A stretch of 12,684 nucleotides of DNA from ASMP01 sp035282925. Lineage in GTDB: Archaea; Nanobdellota; Nanobdellia; Pacearchaeales; GW2011-AR1. The DNA lies in assembly GCA_035282925.1 (NCBI GenBank), contig DATEUW010000030.1:1-12684 (forward strand). Direction: 5' to 3'. Within the stretch, counting starts at the first letter, position 1; the number at the start of each line of letters is the position of its first letter. Made by a program: the position numbers and the translations under genes. Under the pieces are notes generated by a model. It saw only the letters and a list, made by a program, of their open reading frames with translations. It was not told the origin of the DNA and did no database searches. Shown piece after piece: positions 1 to 6,961 of this stretch.

Positions 1-59
1 TATGTCCAATTTAATAATATAATTATAACATGCCTAATATGTAGTGACTGGTGGCTAAT

Positions 60-67
60 TTTATAAA
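60..67 (+). promoter_or_regulatory. TATA box of rnp2
   Basis: An archaeal TATA element, TTTATAAA, begins 29 nt before the ATG at 89. That is the same spacing seen at nine other genes here. It implies a leaderless transcript and favours the ATG at 89 over the out-of-frame ATG at 82. Read by eye; no start-site data. Confidence 0.6.
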
Positions 68-88
68 CAAATTATTCCTTAATGATTC

Positions 89-364
89 ATGAAATCCCTA
101 AAGCCGAGCATGAGGGAAAAGAAGAGATATCTCTTAATAAGGGGAGAAAATCTCAGAAAAAACGCCAGGAAAGCAATTCTGGAAGCTATAGGTATTCTTG
201 GGTTGTCCAAGGCAGGTTTTTCATGGATAAAGGCTGGAAAAGACCTTGCAATAATTGCGGTAAACAGGGAAACTTTGAACGAAGTGAGGGCAAGCTTTGC
301 AATTTTCCCTGAAAAAATCTCTGTCGAAAAGGTCTCGGGAAGCCTGAAAAAATTAAGGAGATAG
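89..364 (+). CDS. rnp2: RNase P protein component 2 (Pop5 family)
   Basis: This 91-residue basic protein is recognised as archaeal RNase P component 2, the Pop5 homologue. Pop5 pairs with Rpp30 and supports the RNase P RNA in trimming tRNA 5' leaders. The N-terminal stretch LKPSMREKKRYLLI (residues 4-17) matches the family opening. A middle helix and a short strand (DLAIIAVN, about 52-59) follow, then a lysine-rich end. It is somewhat shorter than many euryarchaeal Pop5 proteins. In many archaea rnp2 lies directly before psmA in the RNase P/proteasome/exosome superoperon, which supports the call; here a macro-domain gene separates them. The usual upstream neighbour rnp3 is not in the first 80 bases. 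The ATG at 89 sits 29 nt after the start of a TATA box. Identification is from motif and context. Confidence 0.85.
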   Translation: MKSLKPSMREKKRYLLIRGENLRKNARKAILEAIGILGLSKAGFSWIKAGKDLAIIAVNRETLNEVRASFAIFPEKISVEKVSGSLKKLRR

Positions 365-372
365 GCATAGAA

Positions 373-386
373 GAAAGATTTAAATA
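373..386 (+). promoter_or_regulatory. BRE/TATA promoter GAAAGATTTAAATA (macro gene)
   Basis: The purine-rich GAAAGA followed by TTTAAATA looks like a joined BRE and TATA box. The TATA begins 29 nt before the ATG at 408. The same 14-mer recurs at 5401-5414, and with one change at 8804-8817, each time before an AT-rich small gene. Confidence 0.7.
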
Positions 387-407
387 TAACCTCTTTAAGG
401 GTTTCTT

Positions 408-929
408 ATGAGAAAACCAAATGTTTGTGTTGTTGAAGGAGACATAACTCAGATACCGGCAGATGCTTTAATGACAGCAATTAACTCTGGTGGTATGTGG
501 TTTGGCGGAATTGACGGAGCCATTCAGAGAGTTGCTGGAAATTTATACCATAAGCAAGCTGTACAGGCGGCACCACTTAGAAATTTACAAACAATAATTG
601 CGAGAGGTAATAGAAACCATAGGGGAAAGTTCAAAGATGTTGTATTTATTGTTGATGATTTAGAATCCCCACTAGATGAAGTTATTTATAGTGGATTGGA
701 AGCTGCAAATAATGAGGGTTATAGGTATTTATTAGTACCTACAATAAGAATGGGGGTTATGGCAGGAGTAAGAGAAAAAACTCCTGAGGAAGCAGTATTA
801 AAAACAGCTTTAGGAGTGAGTGATTTTATAGATGAATATTCGAAAAGAACAAAATTGGAAAAGATAAGTTTCGTAGTTTATAATAATCCTTCTTTAGCTA
901 GAAATATATCTTCTGCACTTCTTATTTGA
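408..929 (+). CDS. Macro-domain protein, probable ADP-ribose binder
   Basis: The 173-residue product looks like a single macro domain, the fold that binds or hydrolyses ADP-ribose and its derivatives. Visible marks are GDIT (11-14), the strand and loop AINSGG (24-29, replacing the usual NAAN), GGIDGAIQRVAG (33-44, matching the family GGGVDxAIxxAAG segment), and PTIRMGVMAG (111-120, in place of the PxISTGxxG loop). Altered loop residues mean hydrolase activity cannot be assumed. The gene has its own promoter and sits between rnp2 and psmA, which are usually adjacent. Its codon use (mostly TTA leucine, many AAT and ATA) differs from psmA, so it may have been acquired. There is no signal peptide. 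Confident of the fold, less so of ligand or activity. Confidence 0.75.
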   Translation: MRKPNVCVVEGDITQIPADALMTAINSGGMWFGGIDGAIQRVAGNLYHKQAVQAAPLRNLQTIIARGNRNHRGKFKDVVFIVDDLESPLDEVIYSGLEAANNEGYRYLLVPTIRMGVMAGVREKTPEEAVLKTALGVSDFIDEYSKRTKLEKISFVVYNNPSLARNISSALLI

Positions 930-1009
930 AATTTTAAAATTTTAACAAGAAAAAGGTTTTTAAACCTCTGAATTTTTTAATTCCTGGTTGAGAAGAAGGA
1001 AAGATTAAG

Positions 1010-1017
1010 TTTATTAT
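1010..1017 (+). promoter_or_regulatory. TATA box of the psmA operon
   Basis: TTTATTAT begins 29 nt before the ATG at 1039, with a GAAAG element (999-1003) a few bases further up. It should drive the psmA-SBDS-exosome-rpoK operon. A second TATA-like palindrome, GGTTTTTAAACC at 955-966, lies further upstream and has no start codon at the right distance. Confidence 0.6.
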
Positions 1018-1038
1018 ACACTTCTCCAAAATTAGAAA

Positions 1039-1764
1039 ATGGATATGCCAATAGACATGCAGCATCAGCAAATGGGTTATGACAGAACTGCCACCATGTT
1101 TTCCCCTGAAGGAACCATCCTCCAGGTCGAATACGCGCAGAAGACTGTCAGGCTCGGAAGCTCCAGCATAGGAATGATCTGTGCAGACGGGGTTTTTCTG
1201 ATAGCTGACAAAAGGGTGAAAGACAAGCTCGTTATTCAGAAATCCGCAAACAAGGTTTATGAGATAGATTCCCATATAATTGTGAGCGCGGCAGGCATTG
1301 TCTCCGACGCAAGGGTTCTCATAGAAAGGGGGCAGTTGGTTGCGCAGCAGCACAGGATTACCTATGACTCTCCCATAGAGCCAGAGCTTATAATAAAAGA
1401 AATTTCAAACATTAAACAGCAGTTCACCCAGTACGGAGGAGCAAGGCCTTTCGGTGTCTCCCTCATGATTGCGGGAATCAGGAGCAAAAAGCCAGAGCTT
1501 TACACGAGCGACATTACCGGAAATTATTTCTCTTATCACGCAAACGCGATAGGCGAAAATGACGAAAAAATAAGGGAAAAGCTGAGAGAACACTACAAGC
1601 CGGAGCTGAATATAAAGAAGGGAGTCAAGCTCGCTCTCGACATTTTCAAGGAAGTCCAGGGTAAAAGCTTTGACTTGGAAAGATTTGAGATGGTTTACAT
1701 CAGGAACGAAGAAGGAAAACTCCAGAGGGTGAACGAGGCAGAACTAAGGGAGTTTGTCAAGTGA
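1039..1764 (+). CDS. psmA: 20S proteasome alpha subunit
   Basis: This 241-residue protein is the alpha-ring subunit of the archaeal 20S proteasome. It forms the gated outer rings and docks the PAN or Cdc48 ATPase. The alpha-type signature is clear: YDRTATMFSPEG then TILQVEYA (residues 14-33), which form the gate and helix H0. There is no N-terminal threonine nucleophile, as expected of an alpha subunit. The central strands (GVFLIADKR, about 51-59) and the RPFGVSLMIAG segment are typical, and the length is normal. Two further in-frame ATGs (1045, 1057) exist, but 1039 fits the 29-nt TATA spacing. It is the first gene of the operon; the stop at 1762-1764 lies 7 nt before the SBDS start. No beta subunit is present in the window. 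Confidence 0.96.
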   Translation: MDMPIDMQHQQMGYDRTATMFSPEGTILQVEYAQKTVRLGSSSIGMICADGVFLIADKRVKDKLVIQKSANKVYEIDSHIIVSAAGIVSDARVLIERGQLVAQQHRITYDSPIEPELIIKEISNIKQQFTQYGGARPFGVSLMIAGIRSKKPELYTSDITGNYFSYHANAIGENDEKIREKLREHYKPELNIKKGVKLALDIFKEVQGKSFDLERFEMVYIRNEEGKLQRVNEAELREFVK

Positions 1765-1771
1765 TTATAAG

Positions 1772-2449
1772 ATGGTTCAAACCACAGCAAGAATAAAACA
1801 GCACGGGAAACATTTTGAGATCATAGTCGATTTGGATAAAGCATTAAAATTCAAAAAGGGGCAGTCCTCAACCATGGATTTCTTGGAGGCAGATTCTGTT
1901 TTTACTGATTCAAAAAGAGGGCTTCACGCATCTGAAAAAGATCTCGGGGAGGCTTTCGGTACAGCAGACACTTCGGAAATCGCGAAAAAAATCGTGAAAT
2001 CTGGAGAAATTCTTCTTACCCAGGAGCACAGGGGCGAGGAGAGGGAGAAGAAAATAAGGCAGGTGATTGATTTCCTGTCTGTCAACGCATCTGACCCGAA
2101 AACAGGAAATCCGCATACGGCTGAAAGAATAAAGGCTGCTTTGGAGCAGGCGCAGGTAAACATAAAAAACACTCCGATAGAAACCCAGATAAGGGAGATT
2201 ATTGAAAAAATTTCCGGAATTCTTCCAATAAGGCTGAAGACAAAGAGGATAAAGATTTTGGTTCCTGCAATTCACACCGGAAGAGCTTACGGAATTTTCA
2301 GCCAGTACAAAGAGAACGAGAACTGGCTCTCTAACGGAGATTTGGAAGTGATAGTCAATGTTCCTTCAGGGTTGCTGATGGAATTTTATGAAAAATTAAA
2401 TTCTATAACTCATGGCAGCGCAGTTACAGAAGAGCTGAAGGAAAAATAA
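1772..2449 (+). CDS. Ribosome maturation protein SBDS (Sdo1)
   Basis: The 225-residue product is the archaeal SBDS/Sdo1 orthologue. In eukaryotes it works with EFL1 to remove the anti-association factor (eIF6) from the large subunit; in archaea a related late step is likely. The N-terminal FYSH domain begins VQTTARIKQHGKHFEIIVD (2-20). The middle helical domain includes RQVIDFLSVNA and the segment with NPHTAERIKAALEQ. The C-terminal domain carries IPIRLKTKRIKILVP-like residues and ends near KLNSITHGSA. An in-frame TTG six codons upstream is possible, but the ATG at 1772 fits the family N-terminus and clears the psmA stop. The gene ends one base before rrp4, the conserved archaeal order. Confidence 0.93.
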   Translation: MVQTTARIKQHGKHFEIIVDLDKALKFKKGQSSTMDFLEADSVFTDSKRGLHASEKDLGEAFGTADTSEIAKKIVKSGEILLTQEHRGEEREKKIRQVIDFLSVNASDPKTGNPHTAERIKAALEQAQVNIKNTPIETQIREIIEKISGILPIRLKTKRIKILVPAIHTGRAYGIFSQYKENENWLSNGDLEVIVNVPSGLLMEFYEKLNSITHGSAVTEELKEK

Positions 2450-2450
2450 A

Positions 2451-3131
2451 ATGGAGCGCAAGGTTGTAATTCCAGGAGAAGTCATTGTTTCGGGAGAGGA
2501 TTATCTTCCTGGAGAAGGAACAGAAAAACGTGGCCAAGAGATAGTTGCAATTCGCTATGGCTTGGCGGAAGAATCCAGCAGTCTTGTGAAGGTAATTGCA
2601 TTGTCAGGGATTTACCAGCCGAGAAGGGGGAACGTTGTCATAGGAAAAGTGGAGAACATCACATTCAATGGGTGGGTAGTGGACATTAATTCTCCGACAG
2701 GCGCGTTTTTGCCTTTAGCGGAAGTTCCGAGGTTTGTCAGCAAAGACGAGATGTCTGAGGTTTTGGATATAGGAGACATGCTTGTTGCAAAGATTCTCGG
2801 AGTCAACGGAAGAGGAATAGACTTGACGATAAAGATGAGGGGGCTTGGAAAGATAGAAGAGGGCATGATAATAAAGGTAAATTCCAACAAGGTTCCAAGG
2901 ATTATCGGAAAAGAAGGAAGCATGATAAACATCGTAAAGAACGAGACAGGGTGCAACATAACTGTCGGCCAGAACGGATTAATCTGGATAAAGGGGGAGA
3001 GGATAGAGGACGAGCTCTTTGTGAAGAGAGCAATAATGTTCATCACAGAAAAATCCTTCACCTCCGGCCTCACAGAAGAGGTCCAGAAATGGTTTGACAA
3101 GCACAAAAAGGGAGAAAAAGAAAAAGAATAA
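2451..3131 (+). CDS. rrp4: Exosome RNA-binding subunit Rrp4
   Basis: The 226-residue product is the Rrp4 cap subunit of the archaeal exosome. It sits on the Rrp41/Rrp42 ring and guides RNA into the 3'-5' phosphorolytic channel. The domains are in the family order: an N-terminal beta domain (about 5-55, opening KVVIPGEVI), an S1 domain (about 58-130, with GKVENITFNGWVVDI), and a KH domain (about 138-200) with the GXXG loop as GKEG at 153-156. The C-terminus is lysine/glutamate-rich. The start follows the SBDS stop by one base (TAAaATG), and rrp41 follows by the same one-base junction. No well-placed Shine-Dalgarno sequence is seen, so reinitiation is likely. Confidence 0.95.
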   Translation: MERKVVIPGEVIVSGEDYLPGEGTEKRGQEIVAIRYGLAEESSSLVKVIALSGIYQPRRGNVVIGKVENITFNGWVVDINSPTGAFLPLAEVPRFVSKDEMSEVLDIGDMLVAKILGVNGRGIDLTIKMRGLGKIEEGMIIKVNSNKVPRIIGKEGSMINIVKNETGCNITVGQNGLIWIKGERIEDELFVKRAIMFITEKSFTSGLTEEVQKWFDKHKKGEKEKE

Positions 3132-3132
3132 A

Positions 3133-3840
3133 ATGACTGCAAAAACTTTCAAAAGACCTGACGGAAGAAAAGCTGAAGAGACAAGGCCTATGAGTGCAAA
3201 AGTTGGCGTTGTGCCTAACGCAGACGGAAGCGCGATGTTTTCCTTCGGGGATACGGTGGCAATTGCAGCAGTTTACGGACCAAGAAAAATGCATCCGCAG
3301 CATTCACAGAATCCTGAAAAAGGAACCTTGAGATGCAACTACAACATGCTCAGCTTTTCTGTTGCAGAAAGGGCTCGTCCAGGTCCAAACAGGAGAAGCA
3401 CAGAGATAAGCAAGATAACAGAATGGGCCCTGGAGCCAATCGTTATGATTAAAAAATATCCGAACATGGTCGTCGATGTCCACATAGGTATTCTGCAGGC
3501 AAACGCTTCCACGAGATGCGCAGGAATAAATGCCGCTGCCCTCGCCCTTGCCCATGCGGGAATTCCAATGAAAGAACTGGTTTCCAGCGTTTCCATAGGA
3601 AAAATGGACAAGACTTTGGTGGTTGACCTTGTCAAGGAAGAGGAAGACTGGGAAGAGGGAGAGGGTTCAACAGACATTCCAATAACATTGACAAACAGCG
3701 GAAAAATAACCCATCTTCAGTTAGACGGAAAAATCACTTCCGCAGAGCTGAAAGAAGTCCTGAAGCTCGCAAAAAAGGCAAACAGAGAGATTTATGAAGT
3801 TCAGAAAAAAGCATTGAAGGAGTCTATAAAACTAAACTAA
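3133..3840 (+). CDS. rrp41: Exosome catalytic subunit Rrp41
   Basis: The 235-residue product is the catalytic RNase PH-fold subunit of the archaeal exosome, which degrades RNA 3'-5' with phosphate and can also add tails. Family marks include RPDGRKAEETRP (8-19), RCNYNMLSFS (67-76), the RNA-binding arginine pair in PGPNRRSTEI (83-92), the phosphate-loop region ASTRCAGINAA (125-135), and acidic VVDLVKEEED (163-172) followed by STDIP (179-183). Asp181 of that last segment probably corresponds to the catalytic aspartate. The open frame extends 13 codons upstream inside rrp4 from a TTG, but the ATG at 3133 gives the normal N-terminus and a one-base gap after the rrp4 stop. It precedes rrp42, its ring partner. 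Confidence 0.95.
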   Translation: MTAKTFKRPDGRKAEETRPMSAKVGVVPNADGSAMFSFGDTVAIAAVYGPRKMHPQHSQNPEKGTLRCNYNMLSFSVAERARPGPNRRSTEISKITEWALEPIVMIKKYPNMVVDVHIGILQANASTRCAGINAAALALAHAGIPMKELVSSVSIGKMDKTLVVDLVKEEEDWEEGEGSTDIPITLTNSGKITHLQLDGKITSAELKEVLKLAKKANREIYEVQKKALKESIKLN

Positions 3841-3841
3841 A

Positions 3842-4642
3842 ATGGAAACAGCAAGAATAACAGGAGAGAGAATAAGCCAGTACCTTTCACAGGGGAAAAG
3901 ATTTGATGGAAGAAAGCCAGAGGATTTCAGGGACATTGAGATAGAGACAGGGGTCTCGAAAAGGGCAGAGGGTTCTGCAAGAGTCAGAATAGGAAAAACA
4001 GAAGTGATAGTCGGCGTTAAAATGGATGTCATGGAGCCTTATCCTGATTCCGCAGACAGAGGGAATCTGATAGTTTCCACAGAGCTTCTTCCTCTGAGCT
4101 CAGAAAGATTCGAGAGCGGGCCTCCGAGATTCCCTGCGATAGAGATAGCTAGGCTGACAGACAGGGCCATAAGGGAGAGCAAGTTCATACAGATGGAAAA
4201 ACTCTGCATAAAGGAAGGGGAGAAAGTATGGGCTGTCTACATAGACATATATTCCCTGAATGATGACGGGAATCTCATGGATGCAGCGGAAATAGGAGCA
4301 GTGGCTGCCCTGAAGACAGCGAGGATGCCGAAGTACGACGAAGAAACAGGGAAAGTTTTATATGGGGAATTCACAGAAAAAAAACTGCCATTGCAGAAAG
4401 AGCCTCCGATAATGGTAACAGCATATAAGATAGGAAATTCCTGGATAGTTGATCCAACGCTTGAAGAAGAGGATGTCTCGGAAGCAAAGGTGAGCATCGG
4501 AGCAACTCCCGATGGAGTAATTTCCTCTATACAGAAAGGGGAAGCCAGGGAGATAGACATCAAGGAATTTGAAGATGTTCTTGACCTTACTGAAAGGGTA
4601 AGAAAGAAAGTTTTTAAAGAGATTGAGAAATATTCAGATTAA
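3842..4642 (+). CDS. rrp42: Exosome ring subunit Rrp42
   Basis: The 266-residue protein is Rrp42, the non-catalytic RNase PH-like partner of Rrp41 in the hexameric exosome ring. It supplies part of the RNA-binding surface and completes the active site of Rrp41. Typical stretches are GKRFDGRKPEDFRDIEIETG (18-37), SARVRIGKTEVIVGVK, the ELLPLSSERFESGPP segment, and IYSLNDDGNLMDAAEIGAVAAL in the middle. The insertion before the C-terminal strands (KMPKYDEETG-like, followed by LPLQKEPPIMVTAY) is also typical. Length is normal. It starts one base after the rrp41 stop and ends one base before the cupin gene. In many archaea rpl37ae comes next; here the cupin and rpoK do. Confidence 0.95.
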   Translation: METARITGERISQYLSQGKRFDGRKPEDFRDIEIETGVSKRAEGSARVRIGKTEVIVGVKMDVMEPYPDSADRGNLIVSTELLPLSSERFESGPPRFPAIEIARLTDRAIRESKFIQMEKLCIKEGEKVWAVYIDIYSLNDDGNLMDAAEIGAVAALKTARMPKYDEETGKVLYGEFTEKKLPLQKEPPIMVTAYKIGNSWIVDPTLEEEDVSEAKVSIGATPDGVISSIQKGEAREIDIKEFEDVLDLTERVRKKVFKEIEKYSD

Positions 4643-4643
4643 G

Positions 4644-4979
4644 ATGATAAAATTAGAAAATATTTTTAGAGATAGTGGGACAAAACTTGAGGAAGAGCTA
4701 GTTGAGATTCTTATTCCAGCAGGCAGAATTGTTAGGTTAGAAAGGGCTGTCTCTCCAAAATCAGATACTCCTAGTAAAGTATATGATCAAGAAGAAGATG
4801 AATTTGTCATGTTGGTTAAGGGTTATGCAGAATTAGAATTTGAAGAAGAGGGGGAAATGGGCAAAAGGAAAGTGGTCATGAGAGAGGGGGATTACATAAA
4901 TATACCAGCACATTTAAAACATCGTGTAATTAAAACAGAAGAAGGAACTACGTGTTTAGCATTATTTTATAAAAGATAA
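4644..4979 (+). CDS. Small cupin-fold protein
   Basis: The 111-residue product is a single-domain cupin. The sequence YDQEEDEFVMLVKGYAELEF (about 50-69) stands where cupin motif 1 belongs, and GDYINIPAHLKHRV (about 83-96) is a good motif 2 with one His in the usual place. The two histidines of motif 1 are replaced by acidic residues, so metal binding is doubtful or altered; such forms are common in this EDEFVMLL-type cupin subgroup. The substrate is unknown. The start at 4644 was preferred over an upstream TTG that would overlap rrp42. Leucine codons are mostly TTA, unlike rrp42 and rpoK on either side, yet both junctions keep the TAA-N-ATG form. This looks like a foreign gene fitted exactly into a core operon. 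Confidence 0.8.
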   Translation: MIKLENIFRDSGTKLEEELVEILIPAGRIVRLERAVSPKSDTPSKVYDQEEDEFVMLVKGYAELEFEEEGEMGKRKVVMREGDYINIPAHLKHRVIKTEEGTTCLALFYKR

Positions 4980-4980
4980 A

Positions 4981-5370
4981 ATGGCAGAGCAAAAAGAAAG
5001 GGAAAAATTCAGCAAATACGAAATTGCGAGGATCTTGGGAGCCAGGGCTCTGCAGATAGCGATGAATGCCCCTTTGCTGATAAAATTAAGCAAGGAAGAC
5101 CTGGAAAATGTGAAATACGACGCCCTGAAAATAGCCGAGATTGAATTCGAATCTGATGTTCTCCCTATTTCTGTCAAAAAGCCATTCCCGGAAAGAAAAG
5201 AAGATATCTTGAGAAGACCGAAGGAACAGAAGATAAGCGACGAGAAAATCGAGGAAAAAGAGGCTGCGGAAGAAGGAGAGATTGCAAAGGAAGGAGAGAT
5301 AATGGGACTCGTGAATCCTGAGGAGGAAACAGAGGAAGAAGTTGCGGGGGAAGAAGGCGGCGGGGAATAA
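4981..5370 (+). CDS. rpoK: DNA-directed RNA polymerase subunit K with acidic tail
   Basis: The 129-residue product is archaeal RNA polymerase subunit K, the homologue of eukaryotic RPB6 and bacterial omega, which clamps the largest subunit during assembly. The core is residues 9-70: KFSKYEIARILGARALQIAM (9-28), NAPLLI (29-34) and the C-terminal LPISVKKPFP (61-70). Most archaeal RpoK proteins are about 55-110 residues. Here residues 71-129 form a strongly acidic tail rich in Glu with a GGG end, of unknown role. The start lies one base after the cupin stop. In many archaea rpoK neighbours enolase and rpsB, and both follow here after one inserted small gene. Confidence 0.93.
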   Translation: MAEQKEREKFSKYEIARILGARALQIAMNAPLLIKLSKEDLENVKYDALKIAEIEFESDVLPISVKKPFPERKEDILRRPKEQKISDEKIEEKEAAEEGEIAKEGEIMGLVNPEEETEEEVAGEEGGGE

Positions 5371-5400
5371 TTATTATAATTCTAAAGTAGTTACAAGTCA

Positions 5401-5414
5401 GAAAGATTTAAATA
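5401..5414 (+). promoter_or_regulatory. BRE/TATA promoter GAAAGATTTAAATA (92-aa orphan)
   Basis: This 14-mer is identical to the one before the macro-domain gene. The TTTAAATA part starts 29 nt before the ATG at 5436, which predicts a leaderless mRNA. Confidence 0.7.
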
Positions 5415-5435
5415 ATCATAGATTATAGAAAAATT

Positions 5436-5714
5436 ATGACAAATTCAGAACTTCAATCAAAACGGTATGAAGTAAGTGGCATACAAATAAGAGATATTGC
5501 TGAAAGCTATGCTTGGCTTGCACTTTTATATGATAGATTACAAAGAGCATCTGACCCCCAAAAAAGAGTGGAAATAGCTAAAAGTGTTATTAATGAAGCA
5601 CTGCCTCTTTATAATCGTGTTCTTCCCAAAAATTTAGATTATTTACCTAGACAGCTAGTAAATCCCGATGCATTAGAAAGAACTTGTAAAGAAATATTAT
5701 CGCAATCAAGATAA
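5436..5714 (+). CDS. Hypothetical 92-aa helical protein
   Basis: I do not recognise this 92-residue product. It appears all-helical: an N-terminal helix with DIAESYAWLALLYDRLQRAS (20-39), a second around PQKRVEIAKSVINEALPLYN (41-60), and a C-terminal helix in PDALERTCKEILSQS. There is no signal peptide or membrane segment. The repeated helix pairs could suit a small helical bundle or binding protein, but nothing specific is shown. It has a strong own promoter and a T6 run right after its stop. It sits between rpoK and enolase, a conserved pair, and uses TTA/CTT leucine codons like the other inserted small genes. The promoter makes it a convincing gene. Confidence 0.75.
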   Translation: MTNSELQSKRYEVSGIQIRDIAESYAWLALLYDRLQRASDPQKRVEIAKSVINEALPLYNRVLPKNLDYLPRQLVNPDALERTCKEILSQSR

Positions 5715-5720
5715 TTTTTT
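5715..5720 (+). terminator. Oligo-T terminator after the 92-aa orphan
   Basis: A run of six T follows the stop at 5714 within one base and precedes the enolase promoter. Archaeal polymerases terminate at such T runs without a hairpin. Short T runs are common in this AT-rich DNA, so confidence is limited. Confidence 0.35.
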
Positions 5721-5736
5721 ATTTATCATCACTAAA

Positions 5737-5744
5737 TTTATATA
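5737..5744 (+). promoter_or_regulatory. TATA box of enolase
   Basis: TTTATATA begins 29 nt before the enolase ATG at 5766. A T-rich stretch (5751-5760) lies between them. Confidence 0.65.
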
Positions 5745-5765
5745 CTAAAATTCTTTTTTTAACTT

Positions 5766-6920
5766 ATGGTAATAATAAAGAGCGTTTCTGCCAAATCGAT
5801 TTTTGATTCAAGAAAAGAGAGAACGATTCTTGTTTCCATAAAGACAAACGCCGGGGATTTTTCTGCAAGCGTGCCGAACGGAAAATCCAAGGGAAAATAT
5901 GAGGCAAGGCCTTACAAGAAAGATTTACGCGGGGACATAAAAACCCTGAAACAGTTCAGCGGGTATTTTTCAGAGGATGAGATAGAGAAATTTGAGGATT
6001 TGCGCAGGATTGAGGACATAGTTGACAGGCATGTGGGGGCAAACACCCTTTTCGCCCTCGAGTCTGCCATTTTAAAGGCTCTTGCGAGGGAGAAGAAGAA
6101 AGAAATCTGGCAGCTGATCAATCCGAATGCAAGAAAATTCCCAAGATTAGTCGGAAATTGTATCGGAGGAGGTTTGCATTCGCAGGGGAAAAAACCGGAT
6201 TTTCAGGAATTTTTGCTGATACCCAAGATGCGCGATGTGAAGGAGGATTTTGAAATAAACAAAAAAGCGAAGAAAGAGGCTTATTATTTGCTGAGAGATA
6301 GAGATGAAAAATTTCAAGGCAAAAAAAATGACGAAGATGCGTGGCAAACATCCCTGAATGAGAAAGAAGTCCTTGATATAACGAAAGAATTGAAAATCAG
6401 TACAGGAATTGATGTCGCAGCTTCAAGCTTTTACAAGAGAAAAAAATATCTTTATAGAAATCCCCTCTTAAGCCGCAGCAAGGAGGAGCAGTTTTCCTAT
6501 ATTTCGAACCTGATAAAAAATTTCTCGCTGTTTTATATTGAAGATCCTTTTGAAGAGGAAGATTTTGAATCTTTTTCTGCACTTTTGAAAAAACATCCGG
6601 ATTCCCTGGTTGTGGGGGATGATTTAACCGCCACGAATGAAAAAAGGCTGAAAAAAGCCATAGAGGAAAAAAGCATAAATGCAATAATTGTCAAGCCAAA
6701 CCAAAACGGCTCTCTTCTTGAAGTAAAGGAAATATGCGAGTCTGCAAGAAAGCATGGAATAAAGATTGTTTTTTCCCACAGGAGCGGGGAAACAATGGAA
6801 AACATTCTCGCTGACATTGCTTTCGGATTCCAGGCTGATTTTTTAAAGTGCGGAATAACAGGCAAGGAGCGAGAGGCAAAAATCAAGAGGTTGATTGCAA
6901 TTGAGAAGAAAATCAGATAA
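5766..6920 (+). CDS. eno: Enolase (phosphopyruvate hydratase), short divergent form
   Basis: The 384-residue product is enolase, which interconverts 2-phosphoglycerate and phosphoenolpyruvate. Usual enolases have about 410-430 residues. By eye the active-site residues are kept: Ser41 in PNGKSKG (37-43, loop 1), His138 in GGGLHS, Glu148 in QEFL, Glu190 in NDED, Asp216 in GIDVAAS, Glu259 in IEDPFEEEDF, Asp285 in VGDDLTATN, Lys310 in VKPNQNGS, SHRSGET (337-343) and Lys361 in LKCG. So it should be active. Oddities are the loss of glycine in the N-terminal DSRG motif (DSRKERT), lysines in loop 1 in place of the usual PSGASTG residues, and NDEDA in place of GDEGG. Enolase next to rpoK and rpsB is the conserved archaeal order. 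Confidence 0.92.
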   Translation: MVIIKSVSAKSIFDSRKERTILVSIKTNAGDFSASVPNGKSKGKYEARPYKKDLRGDIKTLKQFSGYFSEDEIEKFEDLRRIEDIVDRHVGANTLFALESAILKALAREKKKEIWQLINPNARKFPRLVGNCIGGGLHSQGKKPDFQEFLLIPKMRDVKEDFEINKKAKKEAYYLLRDRDEKFQGKKNDEDAWQTSLNEKEVLDITKELKISTGIDVAASSFYKRKKYLYRNPLLSRSKEEQFSYISNLIKNFSLFYIEDPFEEEDFESFSALLKKHPDSLVVGDDLTATNEKRLKKAIEEKSINAIIVKPNQNGSLLEVKEICESARKHGIKIVFSHRSGETMENILADIAFGFQADFLKCGITGKEREAKIKRLIAIEKKIR

Positions 6921-6932
6921 TAATTAAAAACC

Positions 6933-6940
6933 TTTTTAAA
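6933..6940 (+). promoter_or_regulatory. TATA box of rpsB
   Basis: TTTTTAAA begins 29 nt before the ATG at 6962. It supports translation from the far-upstream start, so the long N-terminal extension of S2 is probably made. Confidence 0.55.
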
Positions 6941-6961
6941 GATAATCTCCCCTGTTTTCTC

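Noticed and set aside
1..66. An open plus-strand frame reaching the left edge, possibly the end of an upstream gene such as rnp3.
   Set aside because: The translation (rich in Ile, Asn, Trp, Cys) does not resemble the RNase P component 3 end, and the DNA is AT-rich with an internal TATA region; chance is likely.
955..966. GGTTTTTAAACC as a second promoter for psmA or a small RNA.
   Set aside because: No start codon lies at the 29-nt distance and no structured RNA is seen below it; it may be chance or part of a terminator.
4623..4643. TTG start for the cupin inside rrp42.
   Set aside because: The ATG at 4644 keeps the TAA-N-ATG pattern and the extra residues do not look like cupin sequence.
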